DNA of 64,000 bases from Nonomuraea montanisoli (GCF_013363975.1 NZ_JABWGN010000023.1:1-64000), one strand, 5' to 3'. Positions 8,629 to 17,682 are shown, numbered from the stretch's first letter. Numbers and translations: made by a program. Notes: generated by a model not told the origin, from the sequence alone.

Positions 8629-9569
8629 CTAGGCCCGCATGTTGTGCTGTCCGTGTCGACAAGCCCGAGGTCGCGGAGCACCCCGCGGGTGCGGCCGATC
8701 TCGGTGGCGAGCCAGGCGGCGAAGTCGTCCCCGAACAGCGGGAGGGCGCTCCAGCCGCGCCTGCGGCACACCTCGCGCCAGGGCGCCGAGTCGGAGACGG
8801 CCTCGCACATCTCCAGGGCGGCGTCGCGCGTGTCGCCGGCCATGCCGTGCGGGCCGACGGCCGCGCTCCAGGCGGCGAAGTCCACCCGTACCCCGCTCTC
8901 CAGCAGGCTCGGGGCGTCGATCCCGTCGACGCGGTGGGCGCACGAGACGGCCAGCGCCCGGAAGCGTCCCTTGCGGATGTCGTGGCGCCAGTCGGCCAGG
9001 GTCCCGGCGGCGGCCGCCACCTTGCCGCCGAGCAGGGCGGCGGCCACCTCGACGCTGCTCGGGTAGCCGGTGTAGACGACCTCACGGGTGTCGGCGCCGA
9101 GCCCCCGCACGACCAGGCCGAACAGCAGGTGGTCGGGCTCGCCCCGCGGGCCGCCGGCGAGCACGGTCTCGCCCGGCCGGGCCAGCAGGTGGGCGCCGAA
9201 GTCCTCGAAGTCGCGGAACTTCGAGGCGGCGGGCACGAGCACGACCTCGATCTCCCCGGCGAGCCGGGCCAGCGGGGTGGCGGTGTCGAGGAGCGTGGGC
9301 CCGTCGTTGAGCTCGGCCGCGGCCAGCGCGGGCAGGCCGGTGACCGTGATGGGGGTCGCCTGGTCATGCCGCGACACGGCGAACCCGGCGTCCCAGGCGG
9401 CGGTGGCCAGCGCGCCGGCCACGCGCGCCCAGCGGTCGCCCTGCGGCACGATGGCGAACCGGCCGCGCACACCGCGGCCGGTGGCGCCTTGCGCCCCGCA
9501 GCCGGCGGCGCCCGCGAGCCCGGAGGCCGCCAGGGCGAGCCCGAGTGCGATCACCTGCCGTCGGCGCAT
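8610..9569 (-). CDS. Tripartite tricarboxylate transporter substrate-binding (TctC/Bug) lipoprotein-like protein
   Basis: A 319-residue protein. The N-terminus MRRRQVIALG followed by an Ala/Leu/Gly stretch and LAGAAGC is a signal with a lipobox-like Cys near 24. The body shows the Bug fold: FRDFEDFGAHLLARPG, VVYTGYPSSVEVAAALLGG and LADWRHDIRKGRFRALAVS. Such proteins bind carboxylates outside the membrane and deliver them to TctAB; no tctA or tctB is in this window, so it is an orphan receptor or its partners lie elsewhere. ATG 9569 has GGGGGAGG just upstream. Its last codons hold the probable nrd promoter. Confidence 0.82.
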   Translation of the reverse strand: MRRRQVIALGLALAASGLAGAAGCGAQGATGRGVRGRFAIVPQGDRWARVAGALATAAWDAGFAVSRHDQATPITVTGLPALAAAELNDGPTLLDTATPLARLAGEIEVVLVPAASKFRDFEDFGAHLLARPGETVLAGGPRGEPDHLLFGLVVRGLGADTREVVYTGYPSSVEVAAALLGGKVAAAAGTLADWRHDIRKGRFRALAVSCAHRVDGIDAPSLLESGVRVDFAAWSAAVGPHGMAGDTRDAALEMCEAVSDSAPWREVCRRRGWSALPLFGDDFAAWLATEIGRTRGVLRDLGLVDTDSTTCGPSCVSGH

Positions 9570-9648
9570 GGCGTGCCTCCCCCGGTTCGCGAGGCACGGC
9601 CCCGCTACATCAGGTTAGCGAACCATCACGAGGCGTCACACTCTGGGG

Positions 9649-10443
9649 CTACTCCCCCCGGATGGGGTGCTTCCACCCCACACCCGCCATCAGGTACGAA
9701 CCCGCACCGGGCTCACCCGCCAGGCGGGGCCGGTCGGGACGCCAGTCCGCCGCGTGCACCAGCCCGGGCTCGACCAGGGCGAAGTCGCCGAAGAACCGCC
9801 GGATCGCGGCGGGCGGCCGGTCGGCGCCGCCGCCCCGCGCGATCGGGGCAACCCGGCCCGGCCCGGCCGGGCGGCCGGGCGTCACGGAGTGGGTGATCAC
9901 CAGGTGGCTGCCCGGCGCGACCGCCTCGCGCAGCCGGGCCACCATCGCGTACGGGCCGTCCGCGTCCGGGATGAAGTGCAGGATCCCCACCAGCAGGACC
10001 CCGACCGGACGGCCGAGGTCGAGCACGGCCGAGGCGCGGCGCAGCACCTCGTCCGCGTCGAGCAGGTCGGCCTGGAGGAAGGCCCGGCGGCCCGGGCCGG
10101 GCCCTTCTCCGTCGTGCTCGCCCAGGAGCGCCCGCGCGTGCGCCGCCACGACGGGGTCGCGGTCGACGTACACGACCCGGGCGTCCGGGACGATCTCGTG
10201 GACGCTGCCCTGGGTGGGCAGCCCGCTGCCGAGGTCGAGGAACTGGCGCACGCCGGCGTCGGCCAGGTGGCGCACGGCCCGCCGCAGGAAGCCGCGGTTG
10301 GCCCGAGCCAGCGGCACGGCCTGCGGGACCAGCGCGACCAGCCGCTCGGTCGCCTCGCGGTCGACGGCGTAGTTGTCGTGGCCGCCGAGCAGGTAGTCGT
10401 ACATGCGGGCGACGTTCGGCGTGTGAGGATCGAACTCGGCCAC
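9649..10443 (-). CDS. SAM-dependent methyltransferase, DUF574 family
   Basis: A 264-residue protein. It opens with FDPHTPNVARMYDYLLGGHD, the hallmark of the actinobacterial DUF574 (Methyltransf_19) family, and has the SAM-binding loop QFLDLGSGLPT near residues 67-77 and the acidic strand end VVYVDRDP. This family is greatly expanded in actinomycetes and its substrates are mostly unknown. The gene stands alone between two minus-strand genes, with 72 bp upstream holding its promoter. Nothing in the sequence points to a specific substrate. Confidence 0.88.
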   Translation of the reverse strand: MAEFDPHTPNVARMYDYLLGGHDNYAVDREATERLVALVPQAVPLARANRGFLRRAVRHLADAGVRQFLDLGSGLPTQGSVHEIVPDARVVYVDRDPVVAAHARALLGEHDGEGPGPGRRAFLQADLLDADEVLRRASAVLDLGRPVGVLLVGILHFIPDADGPYAMVARLREAVAPGSHLVITHSVTPGRPAGPGRVAPIARGGGADRPPAAIRRFFGDFALVEPGLVHAADWRPDRPRLAGEPGAGSYLMAGVGWKHPIRGE

Positions 10444-10515
10444 ATCCGGATCTTAGGTCGAGATTGCTCCGCTAACACGACCTTTGTGCGATTGTAGCCA
10501 TAGTGCCGCACGAAT

Positions 10516-12336
10516 TTATTCGACTGTGACACTCTTCGCCAGGTTGCGCGGCTTGTCCACATCGCGGCCGAGCGCCACCGCGGCGTGGTAGGCGAGGAGC
10601 TGGAGCGGGATCGTCAGCAGGATCGGGTCCAGCTCGATCTCGTTCCTGGGCACCACGATCACGTCGTCGGCCAGGTTGGCGTCGGGCTCGCGGTGGCCCA
10701 CCATGAGCACCTGGCCGCCGCGGGCGCGGATCTCGCCGAGCGTGGTGAGGTTCTTGTCGAGCAGCTCGTCGTCCGGGACGATCGCCACCGTCGGCATCTC
10801 CGGGCCGATCAGCGCGAGGGGGCCGTGCTTGAGCTCGCTCGCCGGGTACGCCTCGGCGTGGACGTACGAGATCTCCTTGAGCTTCTGGGCGCCCTCGCGG
10901 GCGACCGGGTAGCCGCGCACACGCCCGACGAACATCATGCTCGGGTACGGGGCGTACTTCCGCGCCAGCTCGGCGATCTTGTCGTTCTGGGTGAGGATCT
11001 CCTCGATCTGCGCGGGCAGCCGGCGCAGCCCCTCGACGATGCGGCGACCGTCGGCGGGCGACAGGTCGTGCACGCGGCCGAAGTGCAGGGCCAGCAGCGC
11101 GAAGGCCAGCGCGGTCGAGGTGAACGCCTTGGTCGAGGCGACCGAGACCTCCGGGCCGGCGTGCAGGTAGACGCCGCCGTCCACCTCGCGGGCGATGGCG
11201 CTGCCGACCGCGTTGACGATGCCGATGACCCGGCCGCCCTTGCGCTTGAGCTCCTGCACGGCGGCCAGCGTGTCGTAGGTCTCGCCCGACTGGCTGATCG
11301 CGACGTAGAGGGTGTCGGGGTCGACGACCGGGTTGCGGTAGCGGAACTCACTGGCCGGCTCGGCGTCGGCCGGGATGCGGGCCAGCTCCTCGATGAGCTG
11401 GGCGCCGATCTGGCCGGAGTAGTACGCGGAGCCACAGCCGATGATCTTGACGCGGCGGAAGGACCGGGTCTCGCGGGCGTCCATGTTGAGGCCGCCGAGG
11501 TGGGCGATGTGGAAGCGCTCGTCGAGGCGGCCGCTCATGGTGCGGGCCACGGTCTCGGGCTGCTCGGAGATCTCCTTGAGCAGGTAGTGCTCGTAGCCGC
11601 CGGTGTCGTAGTGACCGGCGTCCCAGTCGACGGTCAGCGGCTCCTTGGCGGTCTCGCGGGCGTCGCTGGCGAAGGTGTGGAAGCCGTCGGCCTTGAGCAC
11701 GGCCAGCTCGCCGTCCTCCAGGTGGACGACCTGGCGGGTGTAGCGGACCAGCGCGGCCACGTCGGAGGCGGCGAACATCTCCTTCTCGCCGATGCCGAGC
11801 ACGATCGGGCTGCCGTTGCGCGCCACGACCACCTCGCCCGGCCGCTCGGCGTCCACGACGGCGATGCCGTACGTGCCGACGACGCTCTTCAGCGCCTTGC
11901 GGACGGCCTCCTCCAGCGAGTCGGTCTCCTCGACGGTGCGGGCCATCAGGTGGGCCAGCACCTCCGTGTCGGTCTCGGAGACGAACACCGCGCCGTCGGC
12001 GGCCAGCTTGGCGCGCAGCTCGCCGGCGTTCTCGATGATGCCGTTGTGGACGACGGCGATGCGCTCGTCGGACGACAGGTGCGGATGCGCGTTGACGTCA
12101 CTCGGGACGCCGTGCGTGGCCCACCGGGTGTGGCCGATGCCGAGCCCGCCCTTGAACCTGGCCGGCACCACCTTGGCCAGGTCGGCGACCCGGCCCTTGA
12201 CCTTGCGGACCTTGAGCCCCTTGTTGGACACCACGACACCGGCCGAGTCGTACCCGCGGTACTCCAGCCGCTGCAGCCCCTCCAGCAGGATGGGGGCGGC
12301 GTCCTTGGGACCGACGTACGCGACGATTCCGCACAT
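10516..12336 (-). CDS. glmS: Glutamine--fructose-6-phosphate aminotransferase (isomerizing)
   Basis: A 606-residue enzyme making glucosamine-6-phosphate from fructose-6-phosphate and glutamine, the first step to UDP-GlcNAc and peptidoglycan. It starts MCGIVAYVG, so removal of Met exposes the catalytic Cys of the class II amidotransferase domain (about 1-220). Two SIS sugar-isomerase domains follow, and the end is the conserved KPRNLAKSVTVE. ATG 12336 has AGGAG nine bases upstream. Length matches the family. No glmS ribozyme is seen upstream. Confidence 0.97.
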   Translation of the reverse strand: MCGIVAYVGPKDAAPILLEGLQRLEYRGYDSAGVVVSNKGLKVRKVKGRVADLAKVVPARFKGGLGIGHTRWATHGVPSDVNAHPHLSSDERIAVVHNGIIENAGELRAKLAADGAVFVSETDTEVLAHLMARTVEETDSLEEAVRKALKSVVGTYGIAVVDAERPGEVVVARNGSPIVLGIGEKEMFAASDVAALVRYTRQVVHLEDGELAVLKADGFHTFASDARETAKEPLTVDWDAGHYDTGGYEHYLLKEISEQPETVARTMSGRLDERFHIAHLGGLNMDARETRSFRRVKIIGCGSAYYSGQIGAQLIEELARIPADAEPASEFRYRNPVVDPDTLYVAISQSGETYDTLAAVQELKRKGGRVIGIVNAVGSAIAREVDGGVYLHAGPEVSVASTKAFTSTALAFALLALHFGRVHDLSPADGRRIVEGLRRLPAQIEEILTQNDKIAELARKYAPYPSMMFVGRVRGYPVAREGAQKLKEISYVHAEAYPASELKHGPLALIGPEMPTVAIVPDDELLDKNLTTLGEIRARGGQVLMVGHREPDANLADDVIVVPRNEIELDPILLTIPLQLLAYHAAVALGRDVDKPRNLAKSVTVE

Positions 12337-12459
12337 CCGACATCTCCTATCCGTCGTCATCCGCCTTCACCGGAAAGACGGAGATCCGTTGTTCGTTCGC
12401 AGGGGGTTTCTCGGGACGGTTTCTTCCGCAGGGTGGCCCCGGGAGGGCCGTCTGCCCCG

Positions 12460-12729
12460 TCAGCCGTAGACGATGCGGCGCAGTTGCCGCAGCGACAGCT
12501 CGGGCGCCGCGACGCGGCGCCCCCGCAGTTCCGCGGCCACCCTGGGGAAGATCTCGTCGTTGGTGAGACCTCGGGACTTCAGCTCGCCATGACGCCGCCG
12601 CACGAACTCCTCCACGGGCTCGGAGAAGTACGACAGCACGTCGGCGACCACGCGCGCCGCCTCACCGGGGCCGAGCCCGCTCGTCCGGGTGAGGTGGGCG
12701 ATCAGCTCCTCGTAAGGGTGCAGCGTCAT
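12460..12729 (-). CDS. Small conserved-looking hypothetical protein (89 aa)
   Basis: A small, mostly helical, charged protein (MTLHPYEELIAHLTRTSGLG to RQLRRIVYG). Codon use and position, 123 bp upstream of glmS on the same strand, support a real gene. The frame stays open to 12843, but the part before 12729 reads like non-coding DNA and runs into the palindrome at 12775; GTG 12735 is an alternative start. I do not recognise the family. Repeated charged helices (VEEFVRRRHGELKSRG) could suit a small regulatory or adaptor protein, but no function is assigned. Confidence 0.65.
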   Translation of the reverse strand: MTLHPYEELIAHLTRTSGLGPGEAARVVADVLSYFSEPVEEFVRRRHGELKSRGLTNDEIFPRVAAELRGRRVAAPELSLRQLRRIVYG

Positions 12730-12774
12730 GGACACAGACGAGGACACTACGCACAGGGAACGCGACACGCCAAC

Positions 12775-12798
12775 ATCCTGCCCGAAATCGGGCAGGAT
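12775..12798. promoter_or_regulatory. Near-perfect 24-bp palindrome in a divergent promoter region
   Basis: ATCCTGCCCGA (12775-12785) and TCGGGCAGGAT (12788-12798) are perfect 11-bp arms around AA. It lies between the start of the small minus-strand gene (12729) and the plus-strand peptidoglycan hydrolase (12892), with no T-run, so a dimeric regulator's operator is more likely than a terminator. Confidence 0.55.
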
Positions 12799-12891
12799 TA
12801 GCCCGCTGAACACGATCTCGCGGCGCCCCCGGGCTTCTCGCATGGTTGATTACTCCGCGTAGTGTATCCGTGTCGATCCGTGGAGGTTGTC

Positions 12892-15054
12892 ATGCCGCAC
12901 TGGGCTGTCGCCGGTCTGGTCACCGGTCTCGCCGCCGGTCTGCTCACCGTCCCCGGTCCGCTGCCGGGCCGCCAGGCGGACTTCGCGCGGGCCGCCGCGG
13001 AGTCGGGGGTGCCGGTGGGCGTGCTGCTGGGGGTGTCGTACCTGGAGTCGCGGTGGGACTCCAACGGGGGGCGGCCGAGCACGGCGGGCGGGTACGGGCC
13101 GATGCACCTGCTGGGCGGGCGGGCCGGCGTCGATGACGGCGGATCCGGCGGGTCGGGGGCGGGCGGCGGGTCCGGCGGGGCCGGAGGTGGGGCGGCCGGC
13201 GAGCCGGCGGGAGGCGGTGCGGCGACGCTGGCGCGGGCCGCGCGGCTCACCGGGCTGTCCGTCGCGCGGCTGCGCACCGACCCGGCCGCGAACATCAGGG
13301 GCGGCGCCGCCGTCCTCGCCTCCCTCCACGAGGGTCCCGGCTCCGACCCGGCCGACTGGTACGACGCCGTCGCCCGCTACGCCGCGACGGGCCGGCCGTT
13401 CGCCGCCGGCGGGTCCCGGAACTTCGCGGACGAGGTGTTCGCGGTGATGCGCGAGGGAGAGGCCCGCCGTACCGACGACGGCTTCGTCGTCCGCCTGCTC
13501 CCGGCGCCCGGCCTGCGCCCGCCCGGCGGCCCCCCGCTGCGTCTCGCGCGGCGGGCCGAGTGCCCCGAGACGCTCGACTGCGAGTGGATGCCCGCCGTGC
13601 ACGAGCGCACGAGCGGGGGCGGCTACGGCAACCACGACCGGCTCCCGGCCACCACGACGCGGCGGATCGACTACATCGTGATCCACGACACGGAGGGCCG
13701 CTACAGCGGCATCCGCTCGATGGTGACCGACCCCGACTACGTGAGCTGGCACTACACCGTGCGCTCGGCCGACGGGCACGTCGCCCAGCACGTGCGGACC
13801 CGCGACGTCGCCTGGCACGCCGGCAACTGGGACATCAACGCCCGCTCGATCGGCATCGAGCACGAGGGCTACCTGGCCAAGGGGGCGACCTGGTACACGG
13901 AGGCGATGTACCGCTCCTCGGCCCGGCTGCTGCGCTACCTGGCGGACCTGTACGAGCTGCCGCTCGACCGGGCGCACGTCCTCGGCCACGACAACGTCCC
14001 GGGCACGACGGCCGAGAGCCATCCGGGCATGCACGAGGACCCGGGGCCGTACTGGGACTGGGCCCACTACCTGGAGCTGGCGGGCAGCCCGATCGGCGGC
14101 GTACCGGTTCGCGACCCGGCCCTGGAGGCGGTGAGCGCCCCGGCGGACGGGGGGCCGGCGTACGGCATGCCTCTGGACGACGCCACGGCCGGCCCATCCG
14201 TCCCCGCCCTCGCATCCGGCGCCGACGCCTCCGCCCCGACCGGCGACCCGGCAGCCATGGAGGTCGTGGCGGACACGGCGGATACGTCGGACGCGGCGGC
14301 TACCCCGGCTGGCCCGGGCACGGCGGACATGGCGGACGCGGTGGACACGGCGGATACCGCGGCCGCCCCCGGCACGAGCGGCGGCACCGGCGTCGTGCCC
14401 GCCTCGGGCAGCGCCCCGCGCGGCAAGTCGGTGATCATCCTGCCCTACTACGGCACCAACCAGCCCCGCTTCACCGGCTGCGTCAAGGACAAGCCGGCGC
14501 GGGCCTGCGAGCCGCACGGCGCCTCGTCCGTGTGGCTGCGCACCGAGCCGCGTGACGACGCGCCCCTGGTCGACGACATCGGCAAGCGGGTGGGCAAGCC
14601 CAGCACGTACGGCGTGTACGACCACAGCGCCCGCGCCTCCACCGGCCAGCGCTACGCCGTGGCCGACCGGCGGGGCGACTGGACGGCGATCTGGTACCTG
14701 GGCCTGAAGGCGTGGTTCTACAACCCGGCCGCGGCGCCGACCGCGATCCCCGCCTCCGGGCCGCTGGTCACGCCGCACCGGGACGAGGTCAGGGTGTACG
14801 GCCGCGCGTACCCCGGCCATCCGGCCTACCAGGGGACGGGCGTCGCCTACCAGGAGCGCACGCCGCTGGCGTACGTGATCCGGCCCGGCCAGACGTACAC
14901 GCTGGGGCAGACCGTGACGGCCTCGTACCTCAAGGGCGGCTCCTTCGACCGCGACGCGCACGTCCTGGTGGCGGGAACCCGGCGGTTCCACCAGATCCAG
15001 CTCGGCCACCGGGTGGCGTTCGTGCGGGCGCGGGACGTGCGCGTGATCCGCTGA
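12892..15054 (+). CDS. Secreted two-domain peptidoglycan hydrolase: lytic-transglycosylase-like plus N-acetylmuramoyl-L-alanine amidase (Amidase_2)
   Basis: A 720-residue protein. Signal peptide about 1-25. Residues 28-185 resemble a lysozyme/SLT fold with candidate catalytic E52 in YLESRW, interrupted by a Gly/Ser-rich insert at about 85-115. The Amidase_2 domain spans about 250-400: zinc/catalytic features IHDTEG, SWHYTVRS, DVAWHAGN, IGIEHEGY and VLGHDNVPGT. Then comes a long Ala/Asp/Thr linker with repeated ADTAD units (about 440-510), and a C-terminal SH3-like, cell-wall-binding region. It would cut both glycan strands and stem peptides. ATG 12892 has GGAGG five bases upstream. The exact glycan chemistry is uncertain. 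Confidence 0.88.
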   Translation: MPHWAVAGLVTGLAAGLLTVPGPLPGRQADFARAAAESGVPVGVLLGVSYLESRWDSNGGRPSTAGGYGPMHLLGGRAGVDDGGSGGSGAGGGSGGAGGGAAGEPAGGGAATLARAARLTGLSVARLRTDPAANIRGGAAVLASLHEGPGSDPADWYDAVARYAATGRPFAAGGSRNFADEVFAVMREGEARRTDDGFVVRLLPAPGLRPPGGPPLRLARRAECPETLDCEWMPAVHERTSGGGYGNHDRLPATTTRRIDYIVIHDTEGRYSGIRSMVTDPDYVSWHYTVRSADGHVAQHVRTRDVAWHAGNWDINARSIGIEHEGYLAKGATWYTEAMYRSSARLLRYLADLYELPLDRAHVLGHDNVPGTTAESHPGMHEDPGPYWDWAHYLELAGSPIGGVPVRDPALEAVSAPADGGPAYGMPLDDATAGPSVPALASGADASAPTGDPAAMEVVADTADTSDAAATPAGPGTADMADAVDTADTAAAPGTSGGTGVVPASGSAPRGKSVIILPYYGTNQPRFTGCVKDKPARACEPHGASSVWLRTEPRDDAPLVDDIGKRVGKPSTYGVYDHSARASTGQRYAVADRRGDWTAIWYLGLKAWFYNPAAAPTAIPASGPLVTPHRDEVRVYGRAYPGHPAYQGTGVAYQERTPLAYVIRPGQTYTLGQTVTASYLKGGSFDRDAHVLVAGTRRFHQIQLGHRVAFVRARDVRVIR

Positions 15055-15172
15055 GCGACCGGCCCGCGCGCTGGATTCGGTGCACGAATTCGGCCCGGAG
15101 GCCGCCGGACGCGCGCGGGCACTCCCGGGAGGCGATATGGTTTTCCCGTGGCCGGCACTTCGCCGGAGACAC

Positions 15173-15244
15173 GCGGAAGTGGCTCAGTGGTAGAGCATCA
15201 CCTTGCCAAGGTGAGGGTCGCGGGTTCGAATCCCGTCTTCCGCT
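15173..15244 (+). tRNA. tRNA-Gly(GCC), copy 1
   Basis: A 72-nt cloverleaf with acceptor GCGGAAG/CTTCCGC, anticodon loop CTTGCCAAG (GCC) and T-arm GGGTTCGAATCCC. Discriminator T; CCA is not encoded. First gene of a four-tRNA cluster. Confidence 0.97.
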
Positions 15245-15260
15245 CGGAGTTCGATCTCCT

Positions 15261-15331
15261 GGTGGAGTGGCCGAGAGGCGAGGCAGCGGCCTGCAAAGCC
15301 GTCTACACGGGTTCAAATCCCGTCTCCACCT
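15261..15331 (+). tRNA. tRNA-Cys(GCA)
   Basis: A 71-nt cloverleaf with acceptor GGTGGAG/CTCCACC, anticodon loop CCTGCAAAG (GCA) and T-arm GGGTTCAAATCCC. 16 bp after the first tRNA-Gly. CCA is not encoded. Confidence 0.97.
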
Positions 15332-15383
15332 CGGCAAGGCGCGGGTCCTCCCGGGATCCGCTAAAGTAAAAAAGCAGCGCCAT

Positions 15384-15455
15384 GCGGAAGTGGCTCAGTG
15401 GTAGAGCATCACCTTGCCAAGGTGAGGGTCGCGGGTTCGAATCCCGTCTTCCGCT
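15384..15455 (+). tRNA. tRNA-Gly(GCC), copy 2
   Basis: Identical over all 72 nt to the copy at 15173. The duplication likely reflects Gly codon demand in this GC-rich genome. Confidence 0.97.
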
Positions 15456-15474
15456 CTGAGTTTCAACTCAATAC

Positions 15475-15546
15475 GGACGATTAGCTCAGCGGGAGAGCGC
15501 TTCCCTGACACGGAAGAGGTCACTGGTTCAATCCCAGTATCGTCCA
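15475..15546 (+). tRNA. tRNA-Val(GAC)
   Basis: A 72-nt cloverleaf with acceptor GGACGAT/ATCGTCC, anticodon loop CCTGACACG (GAC) and T-arm TGGTTCAATCCCA. Last gene of the cluster, 12 bp before the terminator hairpin. Confidence 0.97.
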
Positions 15547-15558
15547 CCCATCGCGACG

Positions 15559-15587
15559 AGCCCCAGGCCCACAGAGCCTGGGGCTTT
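15559..15587 (+). terminator. Terminator of the tRNA cluster
   Basis: A 10-bp perfect stem, AGCCCCAGGC (15559-15568) with GCCTGGGGCT (15576-15585), a 7-nt loop and a short T-run. It may serve both directions, since the next gene converges on it. Confidence 0.85.
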
Positions 15588-15625
15588 CGCTTGTCCGGGC
15601 CTCGACTGTCCGGGCCTCCAGGCGG

Positions 15626-16249
15626 CTACCCGGGCTCGCCCTCGGCGAGGGCCTGGGGCTCCACGCGGCGTCCCGCCAGCCGGTGGAGCAGGAGCAGCGC
15701 GTACCCGGTCACCACGAAACACCCGGCCAGCACGGCCGCCGCCCCCGCGAACCCGTCCCAGCCGAGCCGCCCCACGTCCAGGAACGGGTACACGTACCTG
15801 CGCCGCGTGCCCGGCGGCAGCGACGGCGCCCGGACCAGCACGAACGCCGCGTACGCCAGAGGGAAGGCCAGCCAGGTGAGCGGCGCCGCCCACGAGGGCC
15901 GGCGGTCGCGGTCCCACACCAGCCAGTCGGTGACCGCCATGAGGGGCGTCACGTAGTGCAGCAGGAGGTTGCCCGTCCCGCGCGGCCCGCGGTCGAGCAG
16001 GAGGAGCGGGTCGCCGCCGCCGGTCAGGTAGAAGTGCGCGACCAGACCGGTGATCGTGAGGTAGAGCGTGACGGCGCCCTTGAGCCCGGCCGGGCCCTGC
16101 CTGCCGAGCAGCCGCCAGCCGTAGTACAGCACGAGCAGGACGTTGCTCTGCGCGGTGAAGTACACCCACGGCGTGCGGATGGCCGTCGCCAGGCAGACGA
16201 TCCCGACAAGAGCGGCGGACACCATCGCGACCCGCCAGATCACCCGCAT
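15626..16249 (-). CDS. Pr6Pr-family (FAR-17a/AIG1-like) integral membrane protein
   Basis: A 207-residue protein with about six hydrophobic helices. The pattern FTAQSNVLLVLYYGWRLL, LLLHYVTPLMAVTDWLVWD and YVYPFLDVGRLGW matches the actinobacterial Pr6Pr family, distantly related to the eukaryotic androgen-induced AIG1/ADTRP hydrolases. Conserved residues in the family are an Asn/Thr in helix 2 and a His in helix 3-4; T (in FTAQSN) and H (in LLLHYV) are present here. Function in bacteria is not established; fatty-acid-ester hydrolysis is possible by analogy. ATG 16249. Convergent with the tRNA cluster. Confidence 0.85.
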   Translation of the reverse strand: MRVIWRVAMVSAALVGIVCLATAIRTPWVYFTAQSNVLLVLYYGWRLLGRQGPAGLKGAVTLYLTITGLVAHFYLTGGGDPLLLLDRGPRGTGNLLLHYVTPLMAVTDWLVWDRDRRPSWAAPLTWLAFPLAYAAFVLVRAPSLPPGTRRRYVYPFLDVGRLGWDGFAGAAAVLAGCFVVTGYALLLLHRLAGRRVEPQALAEGEPG

Positions 16250-16287
16250 CCCGACACTCTACTCATCTTGATCATCGCCGACCCCCG

Positions 16288-16341
16288 GATCGCCGCCGAT
16301 GCCCCGATCGCCGCCGATGCCCCGATCGCCGCCGATGCCGC
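16288..16341. repeat. Three tandem 18-bp repeats
   Basis: Three head-to-tail copies of GATCGCCGCCGATGCCCC, the third with one mismatch, in the 140-bp gap between divergent genes. Not part of a coding region that I can support. Confidence 0.9.
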
Positions 16342-16389
16342 GTTCGACGACATGCACCGGCGGCGGCCGCCACGGGTAGGGAACCGGAC

Positions 16390-17682
16390 ATGACGACCAC
16401 GCCTCCGGTCACCCCCGAGACCGTCTTCACCTACGGCGCGCCCCGGCTCAAGTTCGGCGACGGCGCCTCCGACGAGATCGGCTTCGACCTGAGCCGGTAC
16501 GGCGACGTCCGGCGCGTCCTGATCGTCACCGACCCCGGCGTGGCCGCCACCGGCGCGCCGCACCGCGTCGCGGAGGGGATCCGCGCCCACGGCCTCGACG
16601 CCCACGTGTACGACCAGGTCCACGTCGAGCCGACGGACGCCTCCCTGGAAGCCGCCGTCGCGCACGCCCGCGCCACCGGCCCCTGGGACGCGCTCGTCGC
16701 CGTCGGCGGCGGCTCCAGCATCGACACCGCCAAGGCGGTCGATCTGATGCTGACCAACCCCGGGGAGCTGATGGACTACGTCAACGCCCCGGTCGGGCTC
16801 GGCCGGGCCCCCGCCGAGCCGCTCAAGCCGCTCGTCGCCGTGCCGACGACCACCGGCACCGGCGCGGAGAGCACCACCATCTGCGTGCTCGACGTGCTCG
16901 CGCTCAAGGTCAAGACCGGCATCAGCCACGCCGCGCTGCGCCCGTCGCTCGCCGTCGTGGACCCCCGCCTCACGCTCAGCCAGCCGGCGGGGGTGACCGC
17001 CTCGGCCGGGATGGACATCCTCTGCCACGCGGTCGAGAGCTACACCGCCCGCTGGTACGCCGCGGGCGAGCGCAGGCGTCCCGAGGAGCGCGTGCCGTAC
17101 TGCGGTGCGAACCCGATCTCCGACATGTGGGCCGAGCAGGCCATGCGGCTGCTGGCCGGGGCGTTCCGGCGCGCCGTGCGCCACGGCGACGACGCGGCGG
17201 CCCGCGGCGAGATGGCGCTGGCCGCGACGTTCGCCGGGATGGGGTTCGGCAACGCCGGCGTGCACATCCCGCACGCCAACGCCTATCCGATCGCGGGCCG
17301 GGTGCGCGACTTCCACCCCAAGGACTATCCGGGTGACGAGCCGATGGTGCCGCACGGCATGTCGGTGGCGCTCACGGCGCCGGAGGCGTTCCGGTTCACG
17401 TTCGCGGCGGCGCCGGACCGGCACCTGCGGGCGGCGCGGCTGCTCGCGCCGGACCGCGAGGAGCCGGCCGATCCGGCCGAGTTCCTGCCGGGCGTCCTCA
17501 TCGACCTGATGCGCGACGTCGGCGTGCCCAACGGGATCGGCGCCGTCGGCTACGGCACCGGCGACGTCGAGGCGCTGGTCGAGGGCACGATGCGGCAGCA
17601 GCGCCTGCTCGCGACCGCTCCCCTGCCGGTCACCGAGGACGACGTGGCGGGCATCTTCACCCGCTCGATCGAGCTGTGGTGA
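16390..17682 (+). CDS. Iron-containing alcohol dehydrogenase, hydroxyacid-oxoacid transhydrogenase (HOT/ADHFE1) type
   Basis: A 430-residue group III (iron) dehydrogenase. The dinucleotide region is DALVAVGGGSSIDTAKAVDL followed by VPTTTGTGAEST. Metal-binding residues of the family fall in DILCHAVES, VHIPHANAYPIAG and MVPHGMSVA. The insert around PYCGANPISDMW and the length fit the HOT subgroup, which reduces 2-oxoglutarate while oxidising 4-hydroxybutyrate or related hydroxyacids; the substrate here is inferred. ATG 16390, weak AGGGAA ribosome site. Monocistronic by appearance. Confidence 0.9.
   Translation: MTTTPPVTPETVFTYGAPRLKFGDGASDEIGFDLSRYGDVRRVLIVTDPGVAATGAPHRVAEGIRAHGLDAHVYDQVHVEPTDASLEAAVAHARATGPWDALVAVGGGSSIDTAKAVDLMLTNPGELMDYVNAPVGLGRAPAEPLKPLVAVPTTTGTGAESTTICVLDVLALKVKTGISHAALRPSLAVVDPRLTLSQPAGVTASAGMDILCHAVESYTARWYAAGERRRPEERVPYCGANPISDMWAEQAMRLLAGAFRRAVRHGDDAAARGEMALAATFAGMGFGNAGVHIPHANAYPIAGRVRDFHPKDYPGDEPMVPHGMSVALTAPEAFRFTFAAAPDRHLRAARLLAPDREEPADPAEFLPGVLIDLMRDVGVPNGIGAVGYGTGDVEALVEGTMRQQRLLATAPLPVTEDDVAGIFTRSIELW

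Noticed and set aside
12775..12798. Rho-independent terminator
   Set aside because: No T-run, and it lies between two divergent genes' starts where a terminator has no purpose.
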